Shown: positions 17,313 through 27,040, counted from the first letter of the stretch. The stretch: DNA of 64,000 bases from Polynucleobacter sp. MWH-P3-07-1 (GCF_018687555.1 NZ_CP061296.1:1647041-1711040); one strand, 5' to 3'. Notes: a model not told the origin generated them from the letters alone. Made by a program: numbers and translations.

Positions 17313-17954
17313 TTATGAGTGCATTACCGTGCCATGATAAAAATATTGCCCCAGTCCAAGTGTGAAAATAAAATTTCCATAGAGGGCGTGCTCTATACAA
17401 ACTAAGGCCAAAGACCGAGATCGCGAATAGGTGCTAGCAAATAATAGACCACCAATCAGAGACATCGCTGGGGCAAGTACATTATGCAAAAAAAGATGGG
17501 CCATTCCAAATGCGATGGCGCTGGCGATTACCCAATATCGCCCATGCACAAACAATGGCCGATAGCGCTCATACATAAAAGCGCGATAGATTATTTCTTG
17601 GGGTACAACCGATAAAACGGGATACAGAATCATTACCAGCAACCACAGGCCAGCATCGCGTCGATACAAACTAAATATTGACTCAGGCATAAAGCTCACC
17701 ATCACTGCAGCAATCATGATGGCCAATGGTATGAAGCGATAAAAAATTCTCAGCAAGGATGATTTATTTACCGCATGCCAGCCCCAAAGCGTTTTCAAGC
17801 TGATGCTTTGATGATGCAGATACCAGAAGCAAAGGAGCCCGGCTGCCCACAACAATGGAATGAACCAAATTGCGGAGTGCAAGAGCATCAAAGCGAAAGG
17901 GGAAACTAGAGAAAAAAGTGCCAGCTCGCACCACAACCAAAAAGTCATACGCAT
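17313..17954 (-). CDS. CPBP-family intramembrane protease homologue
   Basis: A 213-residue protein with six or more hydrophobic segments and the CPBP (Abi/Rce1-like) motifs VVPQEIIYRAF, FGMAHLFLHN and EHALYGN. Motif 1 reads QExxYR instead of EExxxR, a variation known in one branch of the family. It may cleave or protect membrane peptides. Possible RNA-binding or bacteriocin-immunity links known in the family cannot be judged here. Confidence 0.8.
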   Translation of the reverse strand: MRMTFWLWCELALFSLVSPFALMLLHSAIWFIPLLWAAGLLCFWYLHHQSISLKTLWGWHAVNKSSLLRIFYRFIPLAIMIAAVMVSFMPESIFSLYRRDAGLWLLVMILYPVLSVVPQEIIYRAFMYERYRPLFVHGRYWVIASAIAFGMAHLFLHNVLAPAMSLIGGLLFASTYSRSRSLALVCIEHALYGNFIFTLGLGQYFYHGTVMHS

Positions 17955-18057
17955 CCGAAAATATATAGTTAGCGTTCTTTATATACCTAATTAGCACCTG
18001 CTGCTGGTGAAAGACTATCTTGACTTAAACTAAGCCCTACTTTGCAGCGGGGTTCAA

Positions 18058-18408
18058 ATGGTTTGGATTATGACGAAGTATCTGCTAACGGCCGGAATGG
18101 TAGTGCTGGCCTCTGAAGTAGCCAAGCGCAGCGATCGCTTGGGCGGTTTAATCGGCGCCCTCCCTCTGATGACCCTGCTAACCTTGTTTTGGCTCTATAT
18201 CGAAAACCAAGGTGAAGAGAAGATTGCTAATCATGCCTATTACACATTTTGGTATGTGCTCCCAACCCTACCGATGTTTTTATTATTTCCCTATTTATTG
18301 CCTAAGTTAGGTTTTTGGTTAACGATGGGCGCATCTATCGCTTGCACCATCCTCTGTTTTGCTTTGTTTGCCTTTGTGACAAAAAACTTTGGTATTGAGT
18401 TACTTTAA
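18058..18408 (+). CDS. DUF3147-like four-TM membrane protein
   Basis: A 116-residue protein with four hydrophobic segments and the conserved SEVAKRSDRLGGLIGALPLM region typical of DUF3147. Function unknown. An in-frame ATG at 18070 (MTKYLL) is an alternative start; a GCGGGG site lies about 7 bases before ATG 18058. Confidence 0.8.
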   Translation: MVWIMTKYLLTAGMVVLASEVAKRSDRLGGLIGALPLMTLLTLFWLYIENQGEEKIANHAYYTFWYVLPTLPMFLLFPYLLPKLGFWLTMGASIACTILCFALFAFVTKNFGIELL

Positions 18409-18442
18409 ATACAAATAGCAATAAATGGCCCGAATATACCTG

Positions 18443-20434
18443 CTAATTCTTTATAAAGATGTGCTCTGGAGGCAAACCATCTAGATATCGCCGATACATC
18501 TCGCTATAAGCCGACTCAATATGTCTCGTAAATAGCTTGCTATTAAATAAGGGTTTTAATAATCGATTAGCCTCAAGTTTCGCTCTTAGTTTGTTTAATT
18601 TTTCAGGATTTTTGGCAAGCTCAATTGCGAGATCTTCGTACTGCGCAGGGGTTTCAGTAATAAGCTCTGGGAGATCAATTGCAGTGAGAAGACTTGCTGA
18701 TACCCTACTTGCAAAAGACTTTCCTACCATTGTCAAAATTGGCAATCCGACCCACAAGGCATCGCTAGCTGTAGTATGAGCTGTATAGGGAAAGGTATCT
18801 AGAAATAAATCTGCAAGACGTTGGCGTGCCAAATGCTCTGAATGCTCTACGCGGCCAGAAAAAATTAATCGCCTATTATCTATTCCTCTTACGGATGCTT
18901 CTTTGATGAGATTTTCTTTAGCCTCTAGATTATCTTCAAACAACCAAAGAACGCTATCGTCTACTTTTTTCAAAATATCACACCAAGTATCAAATGTTGT
19001 TGGTGTTATTTTGTAATTTGCATTAAAGCAACAAAAAATAAATCCACTTTCAGGCAATCCCAATTCAGCCTTAGAAAATACTTTACTGGCTATCGCTCGC
19101 CTTGAATCATTGACTTGATAACTATTGGGTAAATATGCAATTTTTTCAGTATAGAAAGATTGACTTGCATCTGGAATTAAAGTTGGATCAGCAATAACAT
19201 AATCCATATACTCTGCGCCAGTGGTTCCAGGATATCCCAAGTAGCTTACTTGAATTGGGGCGGCTCTCAATGCAAAGATGTCCATGCGACCGTCCTGAGT
19301 AAACCCCTTGAGGTCAATGGCAATATCAATCTGGAGCTCTCGCGCAAGCTCTACAACCTCAGAATCTGAAAGATTTCGGACATCATGAAAATTGTCCACG
19401 GCGTCCATGCAACGTTGACGCATTTCATCATGAACATTGGGGCCATATGAGAACGCATGAATTTCGAAATCGTCTTTGTTATGTAATTCGAGCATCTCTG
19501 CAATAAGGTATGTAGTTGCATGATTGTGTAGGTCGGCCGAAAAATAGCCAATTCGAATTTGACTATTTTTGTCCCCACTGAATATGGGCCCAAGGTTATT
19601 TTTAGGAGGGAAATTAACTTCACTAAAATTCATTGCGGCTTTTTTATGAAGCACAGCATCGTCATTGAGCGCCAAAAAGACAAACGGATTAACATTTTTA
19701 TTAAAGTTTTTTAATTTAATAATATTATCTTCGTATCTTTTTAAATCAGACCAGCTACATGCTCTAGTTATGGAAGAGAGCATGCCGCCATAGTCCCACT
19801 CACCTACAGTTTCCGGATACATCTTGACCAATTGCCCAAAGACATCAATTGCCTCGGTGTACCGCTTTAAATCATTTAATGCACATGCCTTGTTAAATAA
19901 TGCTTCAGAAAAATCTGGCTTCAGTCTAATTGCAGAATCATAGGCATCGATTGCTTTTTCATGATTTTTTAATTGATCAAAAATTTTCCCGATATTGTAA
20001 AAAAGCTCATAGGAATCCCCTCTCAAATCGAGTGCTTTTTGATACCAAATTAGGGCATTTTCTTTTTCGCCCAAGCTGGCGCATGCAGTTCCTAGATCAT
20101 GAAGCCCTTCAAAAAAGTTTCCGGCCCGATTTAGAGCCTCAGTGAAATAATATTTCGCCTCTTTAAATTGTCTTTTTTCTAAAAAAGAGTCGCCTAGGTA
20201 ATACAGCGCAGCCGCTGATGGCCCTTCGCTCTGACAGGCTCTTTGTAAGAGTGTGTGAGCTACATCTTTATTCCCCTGATTTGACTCGATATAGGCAAGT
20301 AGCTCATTTGCTTTTGAGTTATTAAAATCAAGCTCAATAACTTTATTCAGTATTTCATTAGCAAATGGATAATTATTATCTCGAAAGTAATGTTCTGCCA
20401 ATTCAAGTAGTCGGTCATTTTCTTTAGAATTCAT
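18443..20434 (-). CDS. TPR protein with O-GlcNAc-transferase-like (GT41) domain
   Basis: Residues about 1-215 are tetratricopeptide repeats (for example ALYYLGDSFLEKRQFKEAKYYFTEAL). Residues about 290-655 match the GT41/SPINDLY catalytic region: RIGYFSADLHNHATTYLIAE, DIAIDLKGFTQDGRMDIF, QVSYLGYPGTTGAEYMDY, FCCFNANYKITP and LDTFPYTAHTTASDALWVGLP. The enzyme should be cytosolic and transfer a sugar from a nucleotide donor to a protein or glycan. A TPR-methyltransferase gene lies divergently next to it, then the glycosyltransferase cassettes, so a surface-modification role is plausible. Confidence 0.88.
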   Translation of the reverse strand: MNSKENDRLLELAEHYFRDNNYPFANEILNKVIELDFNNSKANELLAYIESNQGNKDVAHTLLQRACQSEGPSAAALYYLGDSFLEKRQFKEAKYYFTEALNRAGNFFEGLHDLGTACASLGEKENALIWYQKALDLRGDSYELFYNIGKIFDQLKNHEKAIDAYDSAIRLKPDFSEALFNKACALNDLKRYTEAIDVFGQLVKMYPETVGEWDYGGMLSSITRACSWSDLKRYEDNIIKLKNFNKNVNPFVFLALNDDAVLHKKAAMNFSEVNFPPKNNLGPIFSGDKNSQIRIGYFSADLHNHATTYLIAEMLELHNKDDFEIHAFSYGPNVHDEMRQRCMDAVDNFHDVRNLSDSEVVELARELQIDIAIDLKGFTQDGRMDIFALRAAPIQVSYLGYPGTTGAEYMDYVIADPTLIPDASQSFYTEKIAYLPNSYQVNDSRRAIASKVFSKAELGLPESGFIFCCFNANYKITPTTFDTWCDILKKVDDSVLWLFEDNLEAKENLIKEASVRGIDNRRLIFSGRVEHSEHLARQRLADLFLDTFPYTAHTTASDALWVGLPILTMVGKSFASRVSASLLTAIDLPELITETPAQYEDLAIELAKNPEKLNKLRAKLEANRLLKPLFNSKLFTRHIESAYSEMYRRYLDGLPPEHIFIKN

Positions 20435-20645
20435 AGTCCACTACAGTTTACAAAATATGGATGCCCAGAATGGAGATAAGAAGGCCTTTTAATAATTGCA
20501 TACTGTCTTTGCCTTAGAGTCTAGCCCTTAAATTGAAGGATTCATGTGAATTCTTTTTAGGTCAGCGAGTAAGTTATTAGGCAATATAGCCCTCTAAGCC
20601 CTAAGGCTAGTGATAACATTGTTTATCAACAATATTCCCGTTTCA

Positions 20646-23063
20646 ATGCATACTCAAGCCCCCCCTCAGTCAGATTTAACTGCTCTGCTAGATCATTACC
20701 AAAATAGACGGTTTGAATATGCCTATGAATTGGCTGTTTCGATCACTGAGCAGTACCCAAAGAATCAATTTGCCTGGAAGGTTCTAGGGGCCCTTCTCAG
20801 GATGACAGGAAATCTTTCAGGTGCGCTGTTAGCCAACGAAAGGGTTGTTAGCCTTGATCCGAGCGATCCAGAAGCACTTTACAACCTTAGCAACACATTT
20901 AAAGATCTTGGCAGACTGGATGATGCTGAACTTGGTTATAGGAACTCTATCAACCTCAGCCCTGAGTTTGTAGAAGCACATCTCAATTTAGGCCATACCC
21001 TGCAAGAGTTGGGGAAACTTGAGGATGCTGAGTTTAGCTATATAAATGCCTTAACCCTTCGGCCAGATTATGCGGAAGCCTTTAACGGCCTGGGAAATAT
21101 AAAGCGAGAATTAGAGCAATATCACGAATCTATTGCTCACTATAAAAAAGCTATAGCAATAAACCCGCAATATGCTGAAGCTCATAGCAATCTTGGAATT
21201 GCCCTGCAAAAACTGAAAAGATTTGAGGATGCCGAGGAGTCCTATAAAAAAGCTATCTCACTTAAAACAATTTTCGCAGAGGCCCACTATAACCTCGGTA
21301 CCTTATTGCAAGAGCTAGAAAGATTCTCGGAGGCCGAGATCAGCTACCGAAATGCAATTGCAATTAAGCAAGATTATGTCAGCGCTTACTTTAATCTTGG
21401 CGTTATTCTTTTAGAAGGTAACGATGCCGCATCGGCGCTTGAAATCACCTCACATCTACTGCAGATACAGCCAACCATCGAGGCCAAAAACCTATTTGTA
21501 GAGTCGCTTAAGAAGGTTAGTCCCACCCATTGGGATTCCACGCTATCTAGCATGGTAACTGCAGCGCTTCTAGAGCCCTGGGGAAGGCCCTCCGATTTAG
21601 GTTGCTTTTCAGGCCAACTTCTAAAGCTAGAAAAGAGTTTTCAAAAATCACTTTATCAATTTGAGGCCAGTGGATATAAGGACACTAGTGAAATAAGTAT
21701 TCCTGAAAAAAATTGGGCATCTTTTTCTTTGCTAAATGCAATCTTAACTTCTGGCCCAATTGCCGACAGGGAATTAGAGCGTTACTTCACTAATTTGCGT
21801 TACAAGTTTTTAAAAAATACTGCCTCCCTCGAGCAAAAAAATTCTCTTGGGGATGAAGAATTTTTCTATTGTGCACTTGCTCATCAATGTTTTATTAATG
21901 AATATATTTATTACCAAACCCCCGAAGAGATTGAGATAGCAAAATCCGCACGAGATCGCTTGGTCAATAGACTTATTGAGCAAAAAAATATTCCTGCCTC
22001 GTTGCTACTCTGTGTTGCATGCTACTTTCCCCTCTCCTCCATTGAAAATTGCGATGTGCTTCTTAGGAAAACATTTTCACCCGATGTAATGTTGGTTTTA
22101 AAACAGCAGATTAGAGAGCCCCTGGAGGAGCTTGGATTAAGGCCACATATCCCGACTTTGACAGGGATAAATAATCTTACCTCGCTAGCAGTTCAGAGTC
22201 AGTATGAAGAAAATCCCTACCCCCGTTGGATTCGTCTCCCGGCTACATTCAATGGAAGCTACATTAACAATTTTGTTTCTAAAAAATTTCCTTTGGCAAA
22301 TTTTTCTCCACTAAAAGACGATAGAAATCTTGAAGTTCTTGTTGCAGGCTGTGGAACCGGGGAACATCCGATAGCTTGTTCACAGCTTATTAGGGGCGCA
22401 AGTATCCTTGCGGTAGATTTAAGCATGGCTAGCCTTGCGTATGCAAAAAGAAAAACTATAGAAATGGGAATTAAATCAATAGAGTATGCTCAGGCTGACA
22501 TTCTGAGACTGGCCTCTATTGGCAAAATGTTTGACCTTATTGAGTCAGCTGGAGTGTTACACCATTTAGATAAGCCTTACGATGGCTGGGATGCGCTAAT
22601 TTCAGTGTTAAGGCCAAACGGATTAATGCGACTTGGCTTCTATAGTGAGCTTGCTAGAAAAGATATTGCTAGAGTAAGAAATATGATTAATCGGGATGCT
22701 ATTGGATCTTCATTACAAGATATTCGAAATTATCGCCATTATTTGCTAGGACTAAAGAACTCTGAAGACTTTAAATACGCAACGGGCGGCGCTGACTTCT
22801 TTAGCACGAGCGCTTGTCGTGATTTAATTTTTCATGTTCAAGAACATCGGATGCAATTAGATGTGATTGCTGAATTTTTGGAGACACGCCAACTAAAATT
22901 TTTGGGGTTTGATCTTGATAAGTCAACTATCCGTTCTTACAAAATGCGCTTTCCAGATGATCCGGCGGCTACTAATCTTAAAAACTGGCAAACCTATGAA
23001 GAAGAAAATCCACATACATTTATATCAATGTATCAATTTTTAGTACAGAAAAGCTCTCAGTAA
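20646..23063 (+). CDS. TPR protein with C-terminal SAM methyltransferase domain
   Basis: About eight TPR units fill residues 10-280. A helical middle region follows, and a class I methyltransferase domain starts near residue 555 with VLVAGCGTGEHPIACSQLI (motif I) and ILAVDLSMASLAYAK, then DLIESAGVLHHL. The target is unknown; TPR-methyltransferase fusions occur in glycan and flagellin modification loci. ATG 20646 is chosen; an in-frame GTG at 20610 would add 12 residues. Divergent from the GT41 gene. Confidence 0.83.
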   Translation: MHTQAPPQSDLTALLDHYQNRRFEYAYELAVSITEQYPKNQFAWKVLGALLRMTGNLSGALLANERVVSLDPSDPEALYNLSNTFKDLGRLDDAELGYRNSINLSPEFVEAHLNLGHTLQELGKLEDAEFSYINALTLRPDYAEAFNGLGNIKRELEQYHESIAHYKKAIAINPQYAEAHSNLGIALQKLKRFEDAEESYKKAISLKTIFAEAHYNLGTLLQELERFSEAEISYRNAIAIKQDYVSAYFNLGVILLEGNDAASALEITSHLLQIQPTIEAKNLFVESLKKVSPTHWDSTLSSMVTAALLEPWGRPSDLGCFSGQLLKLEKSFQKSLYQFEASGYKDTSEISIPEKNWASFSLLNAILTSGPIADRELERYFTNLRYKFLKNTASLEQKNSLGDEEFFYCALAHQCFINEYIYYQTPEEIEIAKSARDRLVNRLIEQKNIPASLLLCVACYFPLSSIENCDVLLRKTFSPDVMLVLKQQIREPLEELGLRPHIPTLTGINNLTSLAVQSQYEENPYPRWIRLPATFNGSYINNFVSKKFPLANFSPLKDDRNLEVLVAGCGTGEHPIACSQLIRGASILAVDLSMASLAYAKRKTIEMGIKSIEYAQADILRLASIGKMFDLIESAGVLHHLDKPYDGWDALISVLRPNGLMRLGFYSELARKDIARVRNMINRDAIGSSLQDIRNYRHYLLGLKNSEDFKYATGGADFFSTSACRDLIFHVQEHRMQLDVIAEFLETRQLKFLGFDLDKSTIRSYKMRFPDDPAATNLKNWQTYEEENPHTFISMYQFLVQKSSQ

Positions 23064-23134
23064 CAACAAGGATTTCTGAGTCTATTAGTGATGCTGGTCC
23101 GACAATAAAAAGGTCGGCATCAAACTTAAAAAAT

Positions 23135-23332
23135 TCAAGCCAATGAATGCTCTTTCAGCAGAGTATCTAGACCATACAGAACAAGTAATACCGCTACTGC
23201 TGGAATGGTAGTGGCAAACATTGCTATTCCCAAGCCAGACAGATTGATTGGGGTTTGTTCAATCAAAATAGGCCGCAACATCTGGGGTATCTCAAATACC
23301 AAATAGAGCGAGATTGGTGACGCCATCTTCAT
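23135..23332 (-). CDS. Small two-TM hypothetical protein
   Basis: A 65-residue frame with two hydrophobic stretches (near residues 7-20 and 30-55). Codon usage looks normal, but the ribosome site is weak and no family is recognised. It could be real or a remnant. It ends just after the TPR-methyltransferase gene on the opposite strand. Confidence 0.4.
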   Translation of the reverse strand: MKMASPISLYLVFEIPQMLRPILIEQTPINLSGLGIAMFATTIPAVAVLLVLYGLDTLLKEHSLA

Positions 23333-23400
23333 TCGCCAGCAAAATGCTCCATCTGCGCCGGCTGCGGGCTCCTAAAAGCCGCCTAAAGCTAAATAAAAAA

Positions 23401-23414
23401 CCCACTTAGGTGGG
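23401..23414. terminator. Hairpin CCCAC-TTAG-GTGGG with A/T flanks
   Basis: A 5-bp stem with a 4-base loop is preceded by six As and followed by CTTTTATTT, so it can terminate in both directions. It lies at the left border of the cassette array, after the leftmost glycosyltransferase gene on the minus strand. The bases after it (from 23425) weakly resemble the tRNA-Phe end repeat. Confidence 0.7.
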
Positions 23415-23453
23415 CTTTTATTTCTTATGGGCCAGGGTCGTAGGTGTTTGATT

Positions 23454-24137
23454 CTAGATATCTTCGATTGCAAAGTTTGCTGCTAAATTCTTTGATTGCA
23501 AAGCTTCATGGGAGTATTTCAAAAAATTTTCTCGATGTCTTCTATAAAATAATAGCCCTTCTTTAAGACTGGCTACTTTAGCACCATGTTCGAGCATCTT
23601 GTCCCATAGATTCCAATCTTCTTGAGGATGGGCGCCGTCCTCATGCCTCTTTTTGTATCCAATTTTTTGTCCGAGAGCCGTGCGGTACATCATCGACCCG
23701 TGATGCTGTTCCTGGCGATTCCAATACAAATCGCCCTGATGAGGAAACGCTTGGATGGGTAATCGCATTAGGATGTCCTCCTTTAACTCGCCAGTAACAA
23801 TAACGTCGTAAGTAACAATATCGGCGCTGGCCTTAGAAAGCAACTCAATCGCATCCGAGCGCAACCAATTGTCAGCCCCTATAAATAAAACATATTCAGT
23901 ATTTACTTTGGAGAGCATGTCTTGAAAGTTATCTACAACCCCCAAGTTTTCATCTCTCAGCACATATTCAATATCAGGGTATAGACTTGGCAAATGATTG
24001 CAATCAAACCCTCCATCATCCACAAATAGAATTCTTGCAGGTGGGGTGGTTTGAGATAGCAAGGACTCGATGCAATGGGCAGCAAGATGTCCATACCTAT
24101 AGGAAGCAATAACGACAGTAATCATATTGATTGGCAT
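23454..24137 (-). CDS. Family 2 glycosyltransferase
   Basis: A 227-residue GT-A fold transferase: ITVVIASYRYGHLAAHCIES at the start, FVDDGG as the first acidic motif, and FIGADNW near the DxD position, then EDWNLWDKM near the catalytic base. It probably adds a sugar to a cell-surface glycan from a nucleotide donor at the cytosolic side. It is the leftmost gene of the tRNA-Phe array, bounded on the right by a decayed tRNA-end copy at 24205-24270. Confidence 0.85.
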   Translation of the reverse strand: MPINMITVVIASYRYGHLAAHCIESLLSQTTPPARILFVDDGGFDCNHLPSLYPDIEYVLRDENLGVVDNFQDMLSKVNTEYVLFIGADNWLRSDAIELLSKASADIVTYDVIVTGELKEDILMRLPIQAFPHQGDLYWNRQEQHHGSMMYRTALGQKIGYKKRHEDGAHPQEDWNLWDKMLEHGAKVASLKEGLLFYRRHRENFLKYSHEALQSKNLAANFAIEDI

Positions 24138-24204
24138 TAGAGCATGAAACTATGACGGCGATCTTATTGCGGACTGACTGAGCAAAACGAGAAAATTTCC
24201 CATC

Positions 24205-24270
24205 ACGTGGGCTATTGAAGTTAATGGTGGCCCGGTACAAAATCGAGCTACCGACACAAGAATTATCAAT
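24205..24270 (-). repeat. Decayed tRNA-Phe end copy R1
   Basis: The plus strand reads GTGGGCTATTGA, then GGTGGCCCGG, AATCGA and CTACCGACACAAG, ending TATCAAT. It aligns with the terminator and 3' half of the tRNA-Phe at 44824-44899, with scattered substitutions. It has lost one terminator arm. It is the oldest-looking clear copy of the series. Confidence 0.8.
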
Positions 24271-24378
24271 GCTTTGATCGGCCGCAATTTTTCTCCCCAC
24301 CGAACAAGGTTAACCCCACCTAGCCAAAGCGTATCCAAAAATTTTGATGGGGCGATCTAAAAGGCTGAATCAGAGGGG

Positions 24379-25251
24379 TTATTTTGATCCAATTGAGGAG
24401 TCGACCAATGAACTACAAATCAAGAATTTCTTGAGTAAATAATTTTTGTGGATATTTAGATATAGAAGCAAGTGCTTTTTTTGAATACACAGTCGAAGGG
24501 CTTCGTTTCGGACCACCTCCACGCATTGGGAAACCAAATTATCGTATCTTGCCGGATAAATCCCCTCAAAACACATAGAGTTAATTGAGGAGCTCGGATT
24601 AACTTCTCCAACAACAGCAATAGAATTAGTTAGCAAATAAAACACTCGTACAATCTCAAAAATTTGCGACATATAAAAATGGTGATTAAGAACTAATTTT
24701 GATCTCTGGATCCACTGATCCCTCTCTTTACCATATACACCAAATAAGGTCTTTATCTTTAAGCCTTTTGCTGCGAGGGCCTCTAGTATGCCCCGCCTTC
24801 TTTGGTTTATAGATCCATAAAATAAAATATCAACATCTTTATCTTGGGAATTATCGAGCCTTACAAGCTCTTGTTGAAATCCAATTTTGAAGTGCCTTAC
24901 TTTATCAATCCCTATTTCATTTAATTTCTCAATATTTCTAGTGCTGTAGTCCCAAACCTCAAAATTTGTTACCCAGGCAAATATATTTTTATTCCAATCT
25001 GACGTGTCTTGATGAATTTGTTCTGTGTTGAGAATAATAGAGGATGGGGGAATCTGTTTGATTAAGCTTGGATCTAGCAAGTGGCATCCAATAATGATGT
25101 TCTTGGCGCTAGACTCGATTTGATTAAACTGAAGTGCCACCTCAAAGCCGATCTCTTTTAAAGAGAAGTAAATGAGTTCGCCCAGCTCTAAAAAAGCATC
25201 CGAGTGGATATAGTTATCTGGCTTAATTAAGCATATATTAAATTTTTTCAT
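24379..25251 (-). pseudogene. Glycosyltransferase, C-terminus frameshifted at an A7 run
   Basis: A 290-residue frame resembling CgeB-like/family 1 glycosyltransferases, with DILFYGSINQRRRGILEALA and a late GEVNPSSSINSMCFEGIYPARYDNLV region. After CIQKK the frame turns into an odd leucine/lysine-rich tail. A one-base shift at the A7 homopolymer (plus-strand T7, 24476-24482) gives ALASISKYPQKLFTQEIL, a natural C-terminus for this family, ending at 24413. So it is a recent frameshift, a phase-variable tract or a sequencing error. Most of the domain is intact. Confidence 0.7.
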
Positions 25252-25746
25252 ATTGTATTAAGCAAATCTATACTACTTACGCCATGGAGTAGATTTGCAG
25301 TGGCACATTTGGGGATAGCCCTACTTTTATTCATTTACCCACATGATGTATATAGTTTTTAATGTACATCAATGTAACATGACACCTTCTACTGCCCTAT
25401 TTACTAGATCCTAATTGGGTCAAAATATAAATCAACACATCGATGTTCGATAAAAGTATTTTTTAATCGCGCTCGAGACCGCTTTAGAAATTCCAGAATG
25501 CCAGCCAGCAGACAAAAATCAAAATGCCTTTGTAGCTATTTGTAGCACATCAAGATTAGTCATTTGTAAAGAAGTCACATCTTTTGTCGGCCTACTTGCA
25601 GGGGCAATTAAAACTGTTGGGCTCGCTGGTTTATTACCCATTTTGATTTATGTCACGCCCTCTGCTTGATTCGACGTATACACAAACTCACCAGCAGATG
25701 CGGAGCGTTCAGCTTTAGGGTTGGAGGCTAAAGTCTGAAGATGGCT
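25252..25746. other. Intergenic stretch of about 500 bp with a possible gene remnant
   Basis: No complete gene is visible. A 72-codon open frame on the plus strand (25454-25669) ends in a hydrophobic, membrane-like segment (SFVGLLAGAIKTVGLAGLLP) but has no start codon or ribosome site. It may be the C-terminal remnant of a lost membrane-protein gene. The rest is AT-rich and I see no RNA gene or repeat in it. Confidence 0.4.
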
Positions 25747-26484
25747 TTACTTACCTTCAATATCAATAGCTTCGTTATATATTTTTCTCTGCTCATAGAG
25801 AAGTCCATAATTATTTGTGCCTTTTGCCCCCAAATAGGCCATGTCGCCACCTCTGCTTCCAGGTTTATGGAGGGCGAATAATGTTCCATCATTGAATACA
25901 AAACCACGATTCTTGTCTGCAAAGCCTGGCGTTAGATCCATCAAAGTTCCGGTAAGGACGTTGAAGTTATCTTGAAGCATTGCAACAGAACGACCCAGAC
26001 ATGCTGGGCCCGTTGGATAAAGGCAATTTGGACCATAGTAATCATTTTTAATATTACTGTGAGCCAAGTCAATGGCAGATTCTAAAATCTTATTTTTTGG
26101 CTTAGAAAAAATAATTGCATTGTTACAGGCAAAAGATACACCACTATATTGAGGTAGATCAAGGAAAGTAATCATGTCTACTGGATCCTGAACATCAACT
26201 CCGTTAATAACTCTTATTGTGATGTCAAAGTACCAGCCGCCATGCTTATACAACAAAAGATATCGAGCTAAATCAGCTTTAAAGGCATAAGGAACCAACT
26301 TATCAAACGCTAAAAGCATTGAAGTCCCATACTCGCCCGCTATCCACTGCCTTAGCTCTTCTTTTCTATAAATTTTATGATCAGTATGTGGGATTGCACT
26401 CACCACTGACGATACTGCCATGTGAGCATAGGCGGGAAGCTCTTCGTCTTCGCTATCAGTTATATAAATTTGACTTATTTTCAC
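25747..26484 (-). CDS. Glycosyltransferase with sugar-binding DXD region (GT32-like)
   Basis: A 245-residue protein with the Gly_transf_sug core KADLARYLLLYKHGGWYFDI, where the aspartates of the donor-binding motif normally sit (here FDIT). A second conserved block is NNAIIFSKPKNKILESAI. It probably transfers a hexose in surface glycan synthesis. It shares its cassette with the frameshifted glycosyltransferase, between tRNA-end copies R1 and R2. Confidence 0.8.
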   Translation of the reverse strand: MKISQIYITDSEDEELPAYAHMAVSSVVSAIPHTDHKIYRKEELRQWIAGEYGTSMLLAFDKLVPYAFKADLARYLLLYKHGGWYFDITIRVINGVDVQDPVDMITFLDLPQYSGVSFACNNAIIFSKPKNKILESAIDLAHSNIKNDYYGPNCLYPTGPACLGRSVAMLQDNFNVLTGTLMDLTPGFADKNRGFVFNDGTLFALHKPGSRGGDMAYLGAKGTNNYGLLYEQRKIYNEAIDIEGK

Positions 26485-26544
26485 AAGATAAGCTTGTTAA
26501 ATATTATTGATACAAATTATATCTTTTATATAGCTAATATGTAA

Positions 26545-26616
26545 AAAATGAGCCGGCAAGTGGGGCTATTGAGAATTCTTGGCTTCCTCCGCCGGAATGA
26601 GCCAGGACTGAGGATT
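26545..26616 (-). repeat. Decayed tRNA-Phe end copy R2
   Basis: The plus strand reads AAAAAATGAGCC, GGCAAGTGGGGCTATTGAGA, ATTCTTGG, CCGGAATGAGCCAGGACTGA, GGATTCATGACTCTAGTTC. This matches the terminator, the tRNA 3' end and the type I cassette end (CCAGGGCC-AGGATGCCTGACT), with many substitutions. Confidence 0.75.
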
Positions 26617-26637
26617 CATGACTCTAGTTCGACTGCC

Positions 26638-26958
26638 TTACCGATAGCCCAATAAATCGTCCTGAGTTCGCTTTTGTCCTTCCACGAAACGCTTTGTGCA
26701 AATTCCAGCCCCACTATGACCGCCCTGCTGCTTGGAGTCGACTTGCATTTGATACAAGGCATCAAAACAGTCTCTTCTGTTAACAAACTTTGTGGTTTCA
26801 GTATGGGTTTGTCTGCCCTTGTAAAAATGAAAGAAATCTAAAGTCCAAAACCTATCGCCCTGAATGCCGGCATCAGTTTGCTCGACAGGCGGGGCCTTGA
26901 GGCAAGAGCTTAAGAGAACCGCAAGGCAAACAATGAATAACTTATGCGCTTTGATTAT
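26638..26958 (-). CDS. Small lipoprotein, single-gene cassette, no canonical start
   Basis: The reverse strand has an open frame of 106 codons with a clear lipoprotein signal: KAHKLFIVCLAVLLSSCLKA (lipobox LSSC). The mature part has Cys in RRDCFDALYQ and GAGICTKRF. The first codon at a good distance (6 bases) from an AGG site is ATA at 26958; ATC follows. No ATG, GTG or TTG is available before the signal. Either it uses a rare start or the ATG has mutated to ATA. It is alone between copies R2 and R3. Family not recognised. Confidence 0.6.
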   Translation of the reverse strand: MIKAHKLFIVCLAVLLSSCLKAPPVEQTDAGIQGDRFWTLDFFHFYKGRQTHTETTKFVNRRDCFDALYQMQVDSKQQGGHSGAGICTKRFVEGQKRTQDDLLGYR

Positions 26959-27040
26959 CTACTGCCTATTGAGTTTAAGAAGATGATGTTAGTGTATCCA
27001 AATCATCCCAATCTACGGAATCTTTTTCCTCAGTCCAAAA

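Noticed and set aside
18420..18445. TGGCCCG near 18427 as a tRNA-end copy
   Set aside because: Only seven bases match and no terminator or cassette end adjoins; treated as chance.
20610..20645. GTG start for the TPR-methyltransferase
   Set aside because: The added residues look unlike a TPR protein start and no ribosome site is clear; ATG 20646 is preferred.
23425..23450. Possible twelfth, very decayed tRNA-end copy (TTCTTATGGGCCAGGGTCGT)
   Set aside because: Partly similar and well placed after a terminator, but too diverged to call; it would only shift the left border of the array.
25454..25669. Plus-strand 72-codon frame as a gene
   Set aside because: It has no start codon or ribosome site; kept only as a possible remnant in the intergenic entry.
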